64,000 nucleotides of DNA from assembly GCA_051294375.1 (NCBI GenBank), contig CM119268.1, positions 3,128,703 through 3,192,702 on the forward strand, given 5' to 3'. Below the pieces are notes generated by a model, which was not told the DNA's origin, did no database searches, and saw only the letters and a list, made by a program, of their open reading frames with translations. Origin of the DNA: Paraspadella gotoi (lineage: Eukaryota > Chaetognatha). Of this stretch, positions 54,764 through 64,000 are shown piece by piece (the stretch's first letter is position 1; every line of letters starts with the position of its first letter). A program made the position numbers and the translations under genes.

Positions 54764-55999
54764 TTTTTCGTCCTTTGATTCTATATCGTGCGACTTAAAT
54801 GCGATTTGGAGGGAGAGGGGGAGAGAGGGAGGGAGAAAGGAAGGGAGAGAGGGAAAGTGGAGCGAGAGGGAGGGAGAGGTGGAGGAAGTGGAGAAAAGGC
54901 GAGGGAGGGAGATGGGGAGGTAGAAAGGAGGGAGAGGGGAGGGAGAAAGGGAGAGAGTGGAAGAGAGGGAGGAGGAGGGGAGGGAAGAGGAAGGTGAGAA
55001 AAAAGCGGGAGGAGAGGGAGAGAAAGGACCGGAGGTCCAAGGGGGGAGAAAAGGGAGAGAAGGGGAGGGAGAGAAGGTGAGGGGAGAGAGTAAAAGAGGA
55101 GAGATAAACAGGGGGAGGAGAAACGAGAAGAATAAAGAAAGGACAGGAAGGGTAAGAGAGAAAAGGGAAGAAAGAGAAGGGAGAAAGAAACAGAAAGAAG
55201 GTGGAGGGAAGAAAAAAAAGGAGTGGGAACGTTTGAAGAGAAGTTTGGCGATGGGTAGAGGAAGGAAGGAAGGAAGGTGAAGTAAGGGAAGAGTAGAGGA
55301 AGGAGAGGTGAGATGAAGAGAAGAGGGAAGAGAAGAGAGATAGAGATAGAAGAGAGAAGAAGGAGAAGAGAAGAGAATGAAAGGAAGAGAAGAGGAAGGA
55401 GGAGAGGTAGGAAGGATTAGAAAGAGAAAAGAGGAGAAAGAGATACGAAAAGAGAAGAGAGGAGAAAGGAAAAGAGAAGAGGGAGTATAAGGAGAAGTAT
55501 TTGTAGAAGAGGTTGAGTGGGCTCGCAATGAAGAAAAGAAAGGAAAAGAGTTCAAATAAAGGAACAAAGAATTAAGGAAACGAAAGGAAAAGGGGAAAAA
55601 GTAGCGAGAGACAAATGAAATGAGTCTTTCCTCGAGGAGTGGCGATAATTTGCATGTGTTTCTTGTTGTTTTCTTTTTTTGTTGTTTTTGTTTTTCATTT
55701 TTTCCTTCGTATATATTGAGCCATGAATCTTCTTCGTCGCTTCTCTATCGGTTTGATAGGTCGCATCAATCAGAGAGCAGAGAAGAGTCGTTGTTTTGTT
55801 GTTAGTTGTTGTCTCGTCGTCGTTGTTTTTTGTTTGTTGTTGCTGTTTTTTAAAAGGAAGGAACTTTGATATGCAACCAAGAAATGAGATTGACGTTCAT
55901 CAATCTATTTGCATATTTGTTCGGTATGACATTGACTTTTCATAAAATTCTGTTACTGTGTCATTTCATGTTCTGCAATTTCACGATTCACTTTTATCT
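54764..55999 (+). repeat. 1.2-kb inverted duplication E, left arm
   Basis: Its reverse complement matches 62735-63993. Shared landmarks include AAATGCGATTTGGAGG, GAACAAAGAATTAAGGAA, AGAGACAAATGAAATGAGT, and the GAGATTGACGTTCATCAATC hairpin. Arms are about 80-90 percent alike by eye, with indels. The first 720 bases are a GGGAGA-rich polypurine tract. The right edge abuts direct repeat D copy 2. Confidence 0.88.
54806..55480 (+). repeat. GGGAGA-rich polypurine tract, about 675 bp
   Basis: Almost uninterrupted purine on the plus strand. The 273-residue minus-strand frame (Ser/Pro/Leu/Phe) is a translation of it. It is a strong triplex and G-quadruplex candidate. Confidence 0.9.
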
Positions 56000-56004
56000 C
56001 TCTC

Positions 56005-56453
56005 AATTAAGATCACCTTTCTCGGGATAATTATTCTGAAAAACCGGGATTTCATTTTACGATCGTCCTTACCTTAGATTCGAGTTTCCGCCAAGGTAAG
56101 TTCTTTTTCTTTTCGTCTCGAAACTCAGACTTACCCTACTGAATTTTTTTATGATTTCTTAGATTATCAGAGCTTTTTAATTCTCATGGTTTAACCTAAA
56201 ACATATATACGTACAAGTTTATACAGTTTTATAACGTTCTAAAAGTTTTTTATATTAATATAGTATACTTATAGATTTATAATATTTACCGCGATAAATT
56301 ATCACAGATGTTTTCGGTATGAAAGTCGGTGTCGGTAAACTGACCGTTCAGAAACGGCAATTCAGAAACGGCAATTCAGAAACGGCAATACAGAAATGGC
56401 AATTTAAAAATGGGAATTCAGAAACGGCATTACAGAAACGGTAATTCAGAAAT
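56005..56453 (+). repeat. 450-bp direct repeat D, copy 2
   Basis: Partner of 52578-53027, including the GCCAAGGTAAGT word (at about 56091) and the 14-base CAGAAACGGCAATT array (56348-56453). Confidence 0.92.
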
Positions 56454-56534
56454 CTACAACCTCACAGGGTATTATAAAGACGTTAATTTAAACGGTAACT
56501 GCATATTTATACACAAATCGCCTGCACAACTGAC

Positions 56535-56866
56535 TCTTCCCCCTCTCCTCTCTCTTCCTCCTCTAATCCACACCATTGTCCTTCCCTTCCCCTTCCTTCC
56601 ATCTCTCCCTCCCTCCCTCCCTCTTTTCTTTCCCTCCCTTCCTTTCCCCTTCTTCCCTCCCTTTCCTTCCTTCTCTCCCTCCTTTCCTTCCCCCTTTCTA
56701 TCTCCCTTCCCCCCTTCCTACCTCCCTTCTCTCCTTCCCGTCCTCCCTTCTCTTCCTCCCTCCCTCCTTTCCCCTTCCTCCCCTTCCTTCCTCTCTCCCT
56801 TCCTTCCCCTTCCTCCCTCCCTTCTTTTCCTCCCGCCCTCCCTTACTCTCCCTCCATCCCTCCTGC
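56535..56866 (+). repeat. Polypyrimidine TCCCTCC-rich tract
   Basis: About 330 bases of nearly pure pyrimidine. The plus-strand Pro/Ser/Leu frames are repeat translations. Confidence 0.9.
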
Positions 56867-56962
56867 TACTAGCTTACATTAACTCCCCACACAATTATCC
56901 CCATAAATCATCTTCCCTGACGTCAACGGAGAAAAACTGGATGACGACACATATCACGACCT

Positions 56963-56963
56963 C

Positions 56964-57041
<78 letters not shown>
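56963..57041 (+). repeat. (TC)n microsatellite
   Basis: Pure CT array of about 78 bases. Confidence 0.95.
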
Positions 57042-57046
<5 letters not shown>

Positions 57047-57059
57047 GGCTGGCAATCAT

Positions 57060-57540
57060 CGGCGGATGACTTTCATGGTTATGGACAAAAACAGCGACGA
57101 CAAAAACCTATCGAGATGATGTATGGAGGCCATTCCTGGTGGGGCAGGACAATGGCTTAGGATTAGGAGAACATGGTGAAGGAAGAGAGGACATGGTGAG
57201 GGCCAGGGTGAGACATGGCTCGGAAGGACGGTGAGTTTCATCCCTTACTCGAAGGGTCAGGCTCTGTGAGGATTAGTTTGGCTGAAGGACTACTCTCCGT
57301 ACCTTCTTTGCCCCCTCGACAGGCATGGAACGGTCTTGGGTTTTTGAACAGGTTTGAGGTTTTTCCGGACCCTTAGGCGGTTTTTACGGGCCGTCTTCAC
57401 GCTTCTTCTAGGGTAGGTACTGTCCGCTGGGTGACAGTGAACGAGTCAAGTTTAGAGACCGGGGTGAACTTAAACCTATACGAGTGAAGTAAAAGTCAGA
57501 GAAAAGATATAAGCGAGACTGAGTAGTTTATTAAAGGCAT
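57060..57540. other. Moderate-complexity sequence, unidentified
   Basis: Repeat-free, GC-balanced stretch with short frames on both strands, for example minus 57056-57241 and a plus-strand stretch reading LAEGLLSVPSLPPRQAWNGL. It could be a fragment of a transposon or a long terminal repeat. No family motif was recognised. Confidence 0.35.
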
Positions 57541-57678
57541 AGAGAGAAGGGGATACTTTTTAATTTAAAATCGGTTTGAATATGTTAATTTTAAAAAAGG
57601 CGAAAAATAATACTTTGGTGAAAAGAAGAGACGAATCGTTTCCCGCCACTTCTGTTAGAGACAAGTCGTTTCGCAAAC

Positions 57679-57888
57679 ATGCTGCTGCTGATTCGCGCTT
57701 TCGGCGGCTTCTGCAGCTGCCGCTGTATCGCGACTGATTTATACACGTCGATGTCGTCGAAATTCAGTGATGGATTCTTATTCGACCGTCGAAGGAAGAC
57801 GAAACGGCAGTTTTGTTGCTGTTTCGTCGCTGTTTCGTTACTGTTTCGTTTTATCTTTTTTGCAATTTTCTCGTTCTCTTCGTCTTGA
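57679..57888 (+). CDS. Weak small open frame (69 residues)
   Basis: Begins at ATG 57679 with a hydrophobic start (MLLLIRAFGGFCSC), has a mixed middle (DLYTSMSSKFSDGFLFD), and ends in a GTTTCGTCGCTGTTTCGTTA repeat. The Leu/Ile start could mimic a signal peptide. No family is recognised and it is probably a chance frame. Confidence 0.1.
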   Translation: MLLLIRAFGGFCSCRCIATDLYTSMSSKFSDGFLFDRRRKTKRQFCCCFVAVSLLFRFIFFAIFSFSSS

Positions 57889-58150
57889 GGAGGAGTTTAA
57901 AGGCGTCAGGCGGTTGTGATTCCGTTAGACAACGGCATCCGGCATCAGGCGCTACCCAGCAACGTCAGGCAGAATCAGGCGGCGTTTTTCGAAAGCCATA
58001 AATCCCAGAAGGACGTCGATGTTTAGTCGCTTTGAGACGAAACGACGACGACGAAAATATTGACGATGAAGAGCACGACGACGACGAACACGACGAATAA
58101 CAGTATTGAGGAAGAAGAAAATGAGACACTAGACGACGACGATAAAGACG

Positions 58151-58260
58151 ATGATTATGAAGACGATGACGATGAAGACGATGACGATGAAGACGATGAC
58201 GATAAAAACGATGACGATGAAGAACGATGACGATGAAGACGATGACGATTTTAAGACAGA
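58151..58260 (+). repeat. 18-bp minisatellite (GACGATGACGATGAA)
   Basis: About six copies of an 18-base GAC/GAT/GAA unit. Degenerate copies continue to about 58385. Frames read Met-Lys-Thr or Asp/Glu. Confidence 0.88.
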
Positions 58261-58719
58261 TGACGATAAGACAAGGATGATGAAGATGACGATTAATGAG
58301 ACGACGACAATAAAGATGATGAAGACGACGACGATGAAGACGACAATGATGAAGATGATGAAGACGATGACGACGGAAACGAAACAGTAACCAAACTAAA
58401 ACAAGAAAACGAAAAACTCGATCGATTTGAGTTGAAAAAGAAGAAGACGACGACGAGAAGAAGAAGAAGAAGAAGAAATTGAAGAGCTAGAATAGATCGA
58501 TCATTTAAGGAGAACAAATACTGAAATAGTTCATTGGAAAAAGACAAAAAAAAAGACTTTTTTAACAATGAAAGAATGAAATGATACGAAGGGAAGAAAG
58601 AATATCAATAAAAGATATGATTAAGAAAATGATATTATTAATTAAAACTATTAATAGAGGATAGTATGTTAATAACAAAAACCGACAGACGACAAAAACA
58701 GATGAGACGACTCTATAAA

Positions 58720-58775
58720 TACGCCAACGACGACGACAACGACGACAACGACGACGACAACGACTAAGACGAAGA
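58720..58775 (+). repeat. (GAC/AAC)n tract
   Basis: CGACGACGACAACGACGACAACG-type short array. Confidence 0.85.
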
Positions 58776-59109
58776 CAATGCTTGGCTGTTAAAAACCGTG
58801 ACGTCTCTCACAGATGCGCGCAGAGAGGATTTGATTTTGAGCAAAGATAAAAAAAGCGAGAGAGAATTTCAGACGATAGACGGACTGACAGGACTCGGCG
58901 ACTCGCGACTCGCGACTCCGAAAAAAAAAATGTGAGTGACGCAGATTTAGAGGAGAAATTGTCGAAAGCAGAATGGAAATGTGAGGATTAGGTAAAAAAG
59001 GGGAAAAAAAAGGTCGTGAATGGAGTTTGTGAATTTTTGGTGATAAAGATAAGGAATAAAGAAAATTGTGATTATGTACAGAAGCTTATATGTGAGGATA
59101 GGAAGGAAG

Positions 59110-59115
<6 letters not shown>

Positions 59116-59158
<43 letters not shown>
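59116..59158 (+). repeat. (GA)n microsatellite
   Basis: Pure GA array of about 43 bases. Confidence 0.94.
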
Positions 59159-59161
<3 letters not shown>

Positions 59162-59307
59162 GAGAGACGACGAGAGAGAGAGAGAGATTGCAAGCCATGG
59201 CTAAGAATATCGCTGAAGATGCAGGTTGTTCCGGAATCGTTGGAAAATTACGATCCGAGCGAGAAAAGATGAACTGAAAAGATGGTAAGGAAGACGGGGA
59301 GCAATGG

Positions 59308-59397
59308 AAAGAAAGATAAGAAAGAAAGAAAAAAGAAAGAAAGAAAGAAAGATAAGGAAAAGAAAGAAAGAAAGAAAGAAAAGAAAGAAAGAAGAAA

Positions 59398-59428
<31 letters not shown>

Positions 59429-59433
59429 AAAAA

Positions 59434-59490
<57 letters not shown>

Positions 59491-59494
59491 AAAA

Positions 59495-59538
<44 letters not shown>

Positions 59539-59696
59539 ATATATATATAAATAAAAAACAAATAAAGAAATAAAGAAATAAAAATAAAAAAATAAAGAAA
59601 TAAAGAAATAAAGAAATAAAGAAATAAAGAAATAAAGAAATTAAGACAGAAAGAGAGAGAAATAGAAGAAAGAGAGAAAGAAAGAAAGATATACTA
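59308..59696 (+). repeat. Alternating (GAAA)n and (AAAT)n arrays, about 390 bp
   Basis: GAAA array, then AAAT (59396-59430), GAAA again (59435-59490), AAAT (59491-59536), then an AAATAAAG octamer array (59560-59642). The alternation suggests repeated conversion between two tetranucleotides differing by one base. The 204-residue minus frame is a translation of it. Confidence 0.93.
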
Positions 59697-59920
59697 GCTC
59701 AGAGCGTTCTCGCAATAAATATTTACAGTTAAAAAAAAAAACTTTCGAATCGCTAACAAATAACGAAAATACTTTTTTTTAGTACATCGTTGAGCTAGGG
59801 GACACGACGAACAAACGACGACGACAATGATGACAACGACAATAACGACGACGACAACGTATGGCTGCCCCGGGAACTCGAATGAACATCCATTCCGTCC
59901 AATGCCATCGACGCTTCTAT

Positions 59921-59923
<3 letters not shown>

Positions 59924-59959
<36 letters not shown>

Positions 59960-59962
59960 AAC
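59924..59962 (+). repeat. (CCG)n microsatellite
   Basis: About eleven CCG triplets, read as Pro or Arg runs. Confidence 0.94.
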
Positions 59963-60037
59963 CTCGCCTTCTCTCCTTTTGCACCCATCAACTCGATCGC
60001 TCTCCAGCGTCGTCCTATGCGTCTACAAACCCCGTTT

Positions 60038-60795
60038 TCCTTTCTTTCTTGTCGTCTTTCTTTTCTTTGCTATCTTTCTCTCTTTTTTCTTTTATTTTTC
60101 TCTGCTATCTTTCTCTCTTTCTTTTCTTTTTTTTCTAACCTTTCTCTATTTCTTCTTTTCTTTTGCTATCTTCTCTTACTTTCTTTTATTTTTTTGCTAT
60201 CTTTCTTCTCTTTCTTTATTTTCTTGCTATCTTTCTCTCTTTCTTTCTTTTCTTGCTATTCTTTCTCTCTTTTTTCTTTTCTTCGCTATCTTTCTTATTT
60301 TCTTTCTTTTCTTTTTGTATCTTTCTCTCTTTCATTCTTGCTTCTTTATCTTTTTTTTCTTTTCTTTGCTTTCTTTCTCTTTTTTTTCTTGCTTGCATAT
60401 TCTCTCTCTTTCCTCTTTTCTTTCCCCCTTTTCTATCTTTTTATCTCTTCTCTCTATCTTTCTCTCTTTCTTTTCTTTTTCTTTGCTATTTTCTCTCTTT
60501 TTTATTTTTCTTTAGCTATCTTTCTTTCTTTTTTTTCTTTTCTTTTTATAGTTTTTATTTTTCATTTTAAATCTTTCTTTTTTCCCTTTCTTTCTGCCTT
60601 TCTTTTAGAAAGCTTTCTTATTTTTTACTATCTTTCTTTCATTAATCTTTCTTTTCTTTTATATCGTTCTCTGTTTATATTTTTTTTATTACTTTTCCTT
60701 ACTTTAATCTTTCTTGCTTTTTTTATTCTTTTTTCTTTCTTTCTTTTCTTTCTTCTTTCTTTCTTCTTTCCTTTCTATTCTTTTCTTTCTTGTTA
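60038..60795 (+). repeat. T/C-rich minisatellite, about 750 bp
   Basis: Units around TTTTCTTTGCTATCTTTCTC recur about every 30-45 bases. This produces the 339-residue Phe/Leu/Ser frame from 59861, the longest frame of the window, which I reject as a gene. Confidence 0.9.
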
Positions 60796-60981
60796 CTCGC
60801 CATCTTTTCTTATTCTCCCCTTACCACGAGACCCGTTCTCTATTGTTGTCTCTGTCTTAAGTAGAACGAAAAACTCTTAATTGACTCACGACGACAACAG
60901 AACAAAAGACAACAACGACGGACAATCTCCAAATGTGATTTTGATGGTAGAACCTTCTAACATAAAGCGCGTAGGAGAAGC

Positions 60982-61265
60982 AGAGAAGAGAGAGAGATAG
61001 AGAGAGAGAGAGAGAGGACGGGAGATGAGAGAGAGAGATGAGAGAGTCAGATGATTAGAGAGAGAGACGAGAGGAGATGAGATGAGCAGAGCGAGAGAGA
61101 ATTAGAGAATTAGAGCTGTGAGTTAAGAATATTGAGTAGTTGAAGAGGCGCAAAAAAAGTAGCAAGGTAGAACGTTCTCGACGCGAGAAAATATCCGAAA
61201 GAGAGAGAGAGATTGAGAGAGAGAGAGAGAGAAGATGAGAGAGGAGAGGAAGAGAGAGATGAAGA

Positions 61266-61298
<33 letters not shown>

Positions 61299-61305
61299 GA
61301 GTTAT
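60982..61305 (+). repeat. Degenerate (GA)n / GATGAGA arrays
   Basis: Two GA-rich blocks (60982-61095 and 61198-61305) with GATGAGAGA interruptions, separated by about 100 bases of mixed sequence. Confidence 0.88.
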
Positions 61306-61309
61306 TGAT

Positions 61310-62180
61310 AAATGCTAATTTACTTTTGTCGATGCGCTTCGCCGAAGGGAAGAATGGAGAGAAAATGAAAAAAAGAAATTAGATAATATTTTTTAATTAT
61401 AAATTAGAAATTGAAGAGAAATAGAGGAAAAGTTGAAAAAAAATAAGAAAGAAGAAAACTAAAATAGTAAGGAAAGAGAGAAAAAGGAAAAAGAATTAGA
61501 AATATTTTTTAAATTAAATAGAAATTAAAAGAGAAATAGCGAAATAAGTTTAAAAAAAAGAAATGAAAACTTTAAAAAATAATAAGGGAAGACGAGAAAT
61601 AAAGGAAAAAAAGGGATCTTAAAAAAAAAAAAAAAACTGGAAAGGAAGAGTCTATTCATTTTTTAAAATTATTCCTCAGCAACCAAGGGTTTATTCGCCA
61701 AGGGAAGTGGAACGGCGTTCTCACAATGTTTATGCCATCGTTATATCCAACCGTGTAAATATTTCATTCCATCGCGGATTTATGGGAACTTTTTTTTTTT
61801 GAGTTAGACTTTTCTTAGCGAGGACGGATCCACCTTTTTCAATTTTTAATCCACTCAAAACCTGACCACAAGTTCGATAACCTTTGTCTCATCGCAGACT
61901 AACTTAATTAACCATATAAAAAACGCCACGCCCCGAAAAAAAACTTCACCAGAAACTTCAATACTCACATTTCATGATAATAGTGAAACATCTTAAAACT
62001 TCAAATTTTAGTACGAGCGTCCTATCAAGATATTTTTCGTAAAATATGGATGGTTTGTCTGTGTTGGAATGCATTCCCTTATTAAGTAGGTTAAACGTCT
62101 TATTTGCGCTCATCATTTCGTTTTTCAAAAAACCCTAATTTGAACTAGAGAATATAAAAATTTTATACTTTTTCGTCTAA
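61310..62180. other. AT-rich stretch without recognisable gene
   Basis: A-rich to about 61650, then mixed AT-rich sequence. No coding frame. It could be intronic if the candidate exon at 62211 is real. Confidence 0.5.
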
Positions 62181-62210
62181 ATTTGAGAGATGACATTTTT
62201 TTTCTTTCAG

Positions 62211-62392
62211 TCTGCTTTCACCACAACTGCAGCGACCACCCTAAAAAATATTCCACCCCCCACAACCACTTACAAACCCATTCTCCCACTTCTCTCCCCT
62301 CTTCTCTTCTCCCCTACCTCTCCCCCCCCCCCCGATCCCCTCTTCGGCAGCTGCAAGTCCGGAATGCAGCGCGAAAATGGGCAATGCCGAAG
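62211..62392 (+). CDS. Candidate internal exon: Thr/Pro-rich linker and Cys motif
   Basis: A strong acceptor-like sequence (TTTTTTTTCTTTCAG ending at 62210) precedes 182 bases open in the frame of the upstream ATG at 62190. A donor-like AAG/GTAAAT follows at 62393. The translation is a Thr/Pro-rich stretch (FTTTAATTLKNIPPPTTTYK) followed by FGSCKSGMQRENGQCR. The C-x-x-GM-x(4)-GQC pattern resembles cysteine motifs of secreted invertebrate matrix and cuticle-type proteins, from general knowledge of such domains. No second exon was identified, and a poly-C run near 62323-62334 could be an error site. It remains a hypothesis. Confidence 0.35.
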
Positions 62393-62734
62393 GTAAATGG
62401 TCCGAACGGTCGACGGCCGGAAGTGTGCGGGAGTGGTGGTGCTCAATTCGGCCCTTAAGGCTGGAGTTAAGGAGATGCGGTGGACGAGAAAGTCGCCGGG
62501 TTCGATTTCATCTTTCTGGTCAATCCAATTTCAATATCAGTCAATCATTATTTTTTTAAAGTTTTATATTCGATTTCTTGGGGTTTTTTTTCTTGCCTTC
62601 TTTTCGCTGCCGAGTTACTTTACTAAAAGAGAGATAAGGATGAGAGAGTTAGAGCGAGAGTGAGATTGCTACTAAAAATTTCAAGTCATAAAAACTCCCA
62701 ATCAATCATTATCATCAATTTTCTACACTAATGA

Positions 62735-63993
62735 CCAAAAGTGAATTCGTGAAATGAGAACATGAATATGACACAGAACAGAATTTTTATGAAAAGTCAA
62801 TGTCAATACCGAACCCAATATGCAAATGAGATTGATGAACGTCAATCTCATTTCTTGGTTGCATTCAAAAGTTCCTTCCTTATTAAAACAACAGCAACAA
62901 CAAACAAAAAAACAACGACGACGAACAACAAACAACAACAAGAACACGACCTCTTCTTCTGTCTCTCGATTATCACCTACAAACCGATAGAGAAGCGACG
63001 AAGAAGATTTCATGGCTAAAATATTTACGAATGGAAAAATGAAAAAACAATAAAACAACAAAAAAAGAAAACAACAAGAAACCAATGCAATTATCGCCAC
63101 CCTCTGAGAAAACTCATTTCATTTGTCTCTCGCTACTTTTTTTCCCCTTTTCCTTTTGGTTCCTTAATTCTTTGTCCTTTATTTGAACTCTTTTCCTTTC
63201 TTTTCTTCTATTGCACCTCACCTCACCTCAACCCGTTCCTTTCTCCAATCTTACTTCCTCCTTCCTCTTCATACTCTTCTCCTTCTTCTTCTTCTTCTCT
63301 TCTCTCTCTTCACTCTTCTCTTCTTCACCTTTCTCCTTCTTCTTCTCTTCTTCCTTACCTTCACCCTTCCTTCCTTCCTCATTCCTCTTTATCTCACAAT
63401 CGCCAAAACTCTTCTTCAAACGTTTCCACTCCTTTTTTTTCTTCCTTTCTTTTCTTCCTCCACCTTCTTTCTGTTTCTTTCTCCTTCTATCCTTTTTCCC
63501 GGCTCTTTTACTTTTTCCCCTGTTTTTTCCCCCTTCTTTATTCTTCTCGTTTCTCCTCCCCCTTCTCTCCCTAGTACTTTTCCCTAAACCCCTCTTCCCT
63601 CCTATCTCTTCCCTCCCTCTCTCCCTGCCCCTCCTTCTCTCCCTCCCCTTCTCCCTCCCTTTTCTCCCTCCCCTTCCACCTCCCCCTCCTTTTTTCTCCC
63701 TCGCCCTCTCCTCTCCGCCTTTCTCCCACCTCCTCCAACCATCTTCCCTCCCTCTCCCTCACTTTCCCTCTTCTCCCTCCCTTTCTCCCTCCCCCTCCAC
63801 CCCCCTTCTTTCCCTCCCCTCTCTCCTCCTTTTTCTACCTCCCCATCTCCCTCCCTCCCTTTCTCCCACTTCCTCCACCTCTCCCTCCCTCTCCCTCCAC
63901 TTTCCGTCCTCTCCCTTCCTTTCTCCTCTCCCTCTCTCCCCCTCTCCTCCAAATCGCATTAGTTCGCCACGAATAGCAATCAAAGGACGAAAA
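62735..63993 (-). repeat. 1.2-kb inverted duplication E, right arm
   Basis: Reverse complement of 54764-55999. The polypyrimidine part (about 63180-63950) is the complement of the polypurine tract at 54806-55480. It may continue past the window end. Confidence 0.88.
63240..63952 (+). repeat. Polypyrimidine CTCCCT-rich tract
   Basis: About 700 bases of nearly pure pyrimidine. The 262-residue and 134-residue plus-strand frames are repeat translations. Confidence 0.9.
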
Positions 63994-64000
63994 AAGTAGA

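Noticed and set aside
54746-55567. 273-residue Ser/Pro/Leu frame
   Set aside because: Translation of the complement of a purine tract; its mirror frame appears at 63211-63999 in the inverted duplicate.
59861-60880. 339-residue open frame, the longest in the window
   Set aside because: Beyond the first 60 residues it is Phe/Leu/Ser/Ile from a T/C minisatellite. No domain is present and the frame is explained by absence of purine-containing stop codons.

Overview
The window is eukaryotic, gene-poor, repeat-dominated DNA from an animal. An invertebrate is most likely and an arthropod is plausible, but the sequence does not prove it. The grounds are a Jockey-like LINE, a BEL/Pao retrotransposon piece (a group absent from mammals), a tRNA-Gly-derived sequence carrying a built-in CCA, and an extreme density of (GA/TC)n and (GAC/GTC)n microsatellites. 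There are no operons, Shine-Dalgarno sites or long complex ORFs. Most long open frames are translations of simple repeats. I found no host gene I can name with confidence. Eleven runs of N (many exactly 25 bases) show a gapped scaffold.

Layout. 1-2.5 kb: short direct repeats around two gaps. 2.6-9.7 kb: microsatellites, a 41-bp purine minisatellite, a 60-bp minisatellite open in several frames, and an exon-like frame at 8260-8475. 9.7-16 kb: AT-rich DNA, GC-richer patches (about 9.4, 11.3 and 14.7 kb), and pyrimidine tracts. 16.07-30.72 kb: a roughly 7-kb segment present twice in direct orientation. Each copy carries a minus-strand LINE with ORF1 (zinc knuckles), endonuclease and reverse transcriptase. 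The second copy is longer and full of small insertions, which suggests unpolished long-read sequence more than a true duplication. 30.7-35 kb: trinucleotide repeats, an 86-bp inverted repeat across a gap, and a 29-bp minisatellite. 35.1-37.3 kb: a second tandem duplication around a gap, holding a 47-bp-arm hairpin. 37.7-38.3 kb: a strongly AT-rich island. 38.7-39.6 kb: BEL/Pao pol remnant. 39.6-42.1 kb: the least repetitive part of the window, with unidentified protein-like frames at 40.1-40.95 kb. Matching 20-bp inverted termini at 36483 and 42310 may bound a hAT-like element around this block. 42.5-45.1 kb: G-rich DNA and a CpG-rich island. 45-54 kb: microsatellites and a tRNA-Gly-like relic at 46.0 kb. 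52.6-64 kb: a 450-bp direct repeat, a 1.2-kb inverted duplication (54.8-56.0 versus 62.7-64.0 kb), long purine/pyrimidine tracts, and a candidate exon at 62211-62392.

The genes do not form a pathway. What can be supported is transposon coding remnants in a sea of tandem repeats, plus a few orphan protein-like frames. The best leads for something undescribed are the frames at 40.1-40.95 kb inside the possible hAT-like boundaries, the candidate exon at 62.2 kb, and the translatable 60-bp and 29-bp minisatellites. Several of the largest structural signals are probably assembly artefacts and are marked as such.
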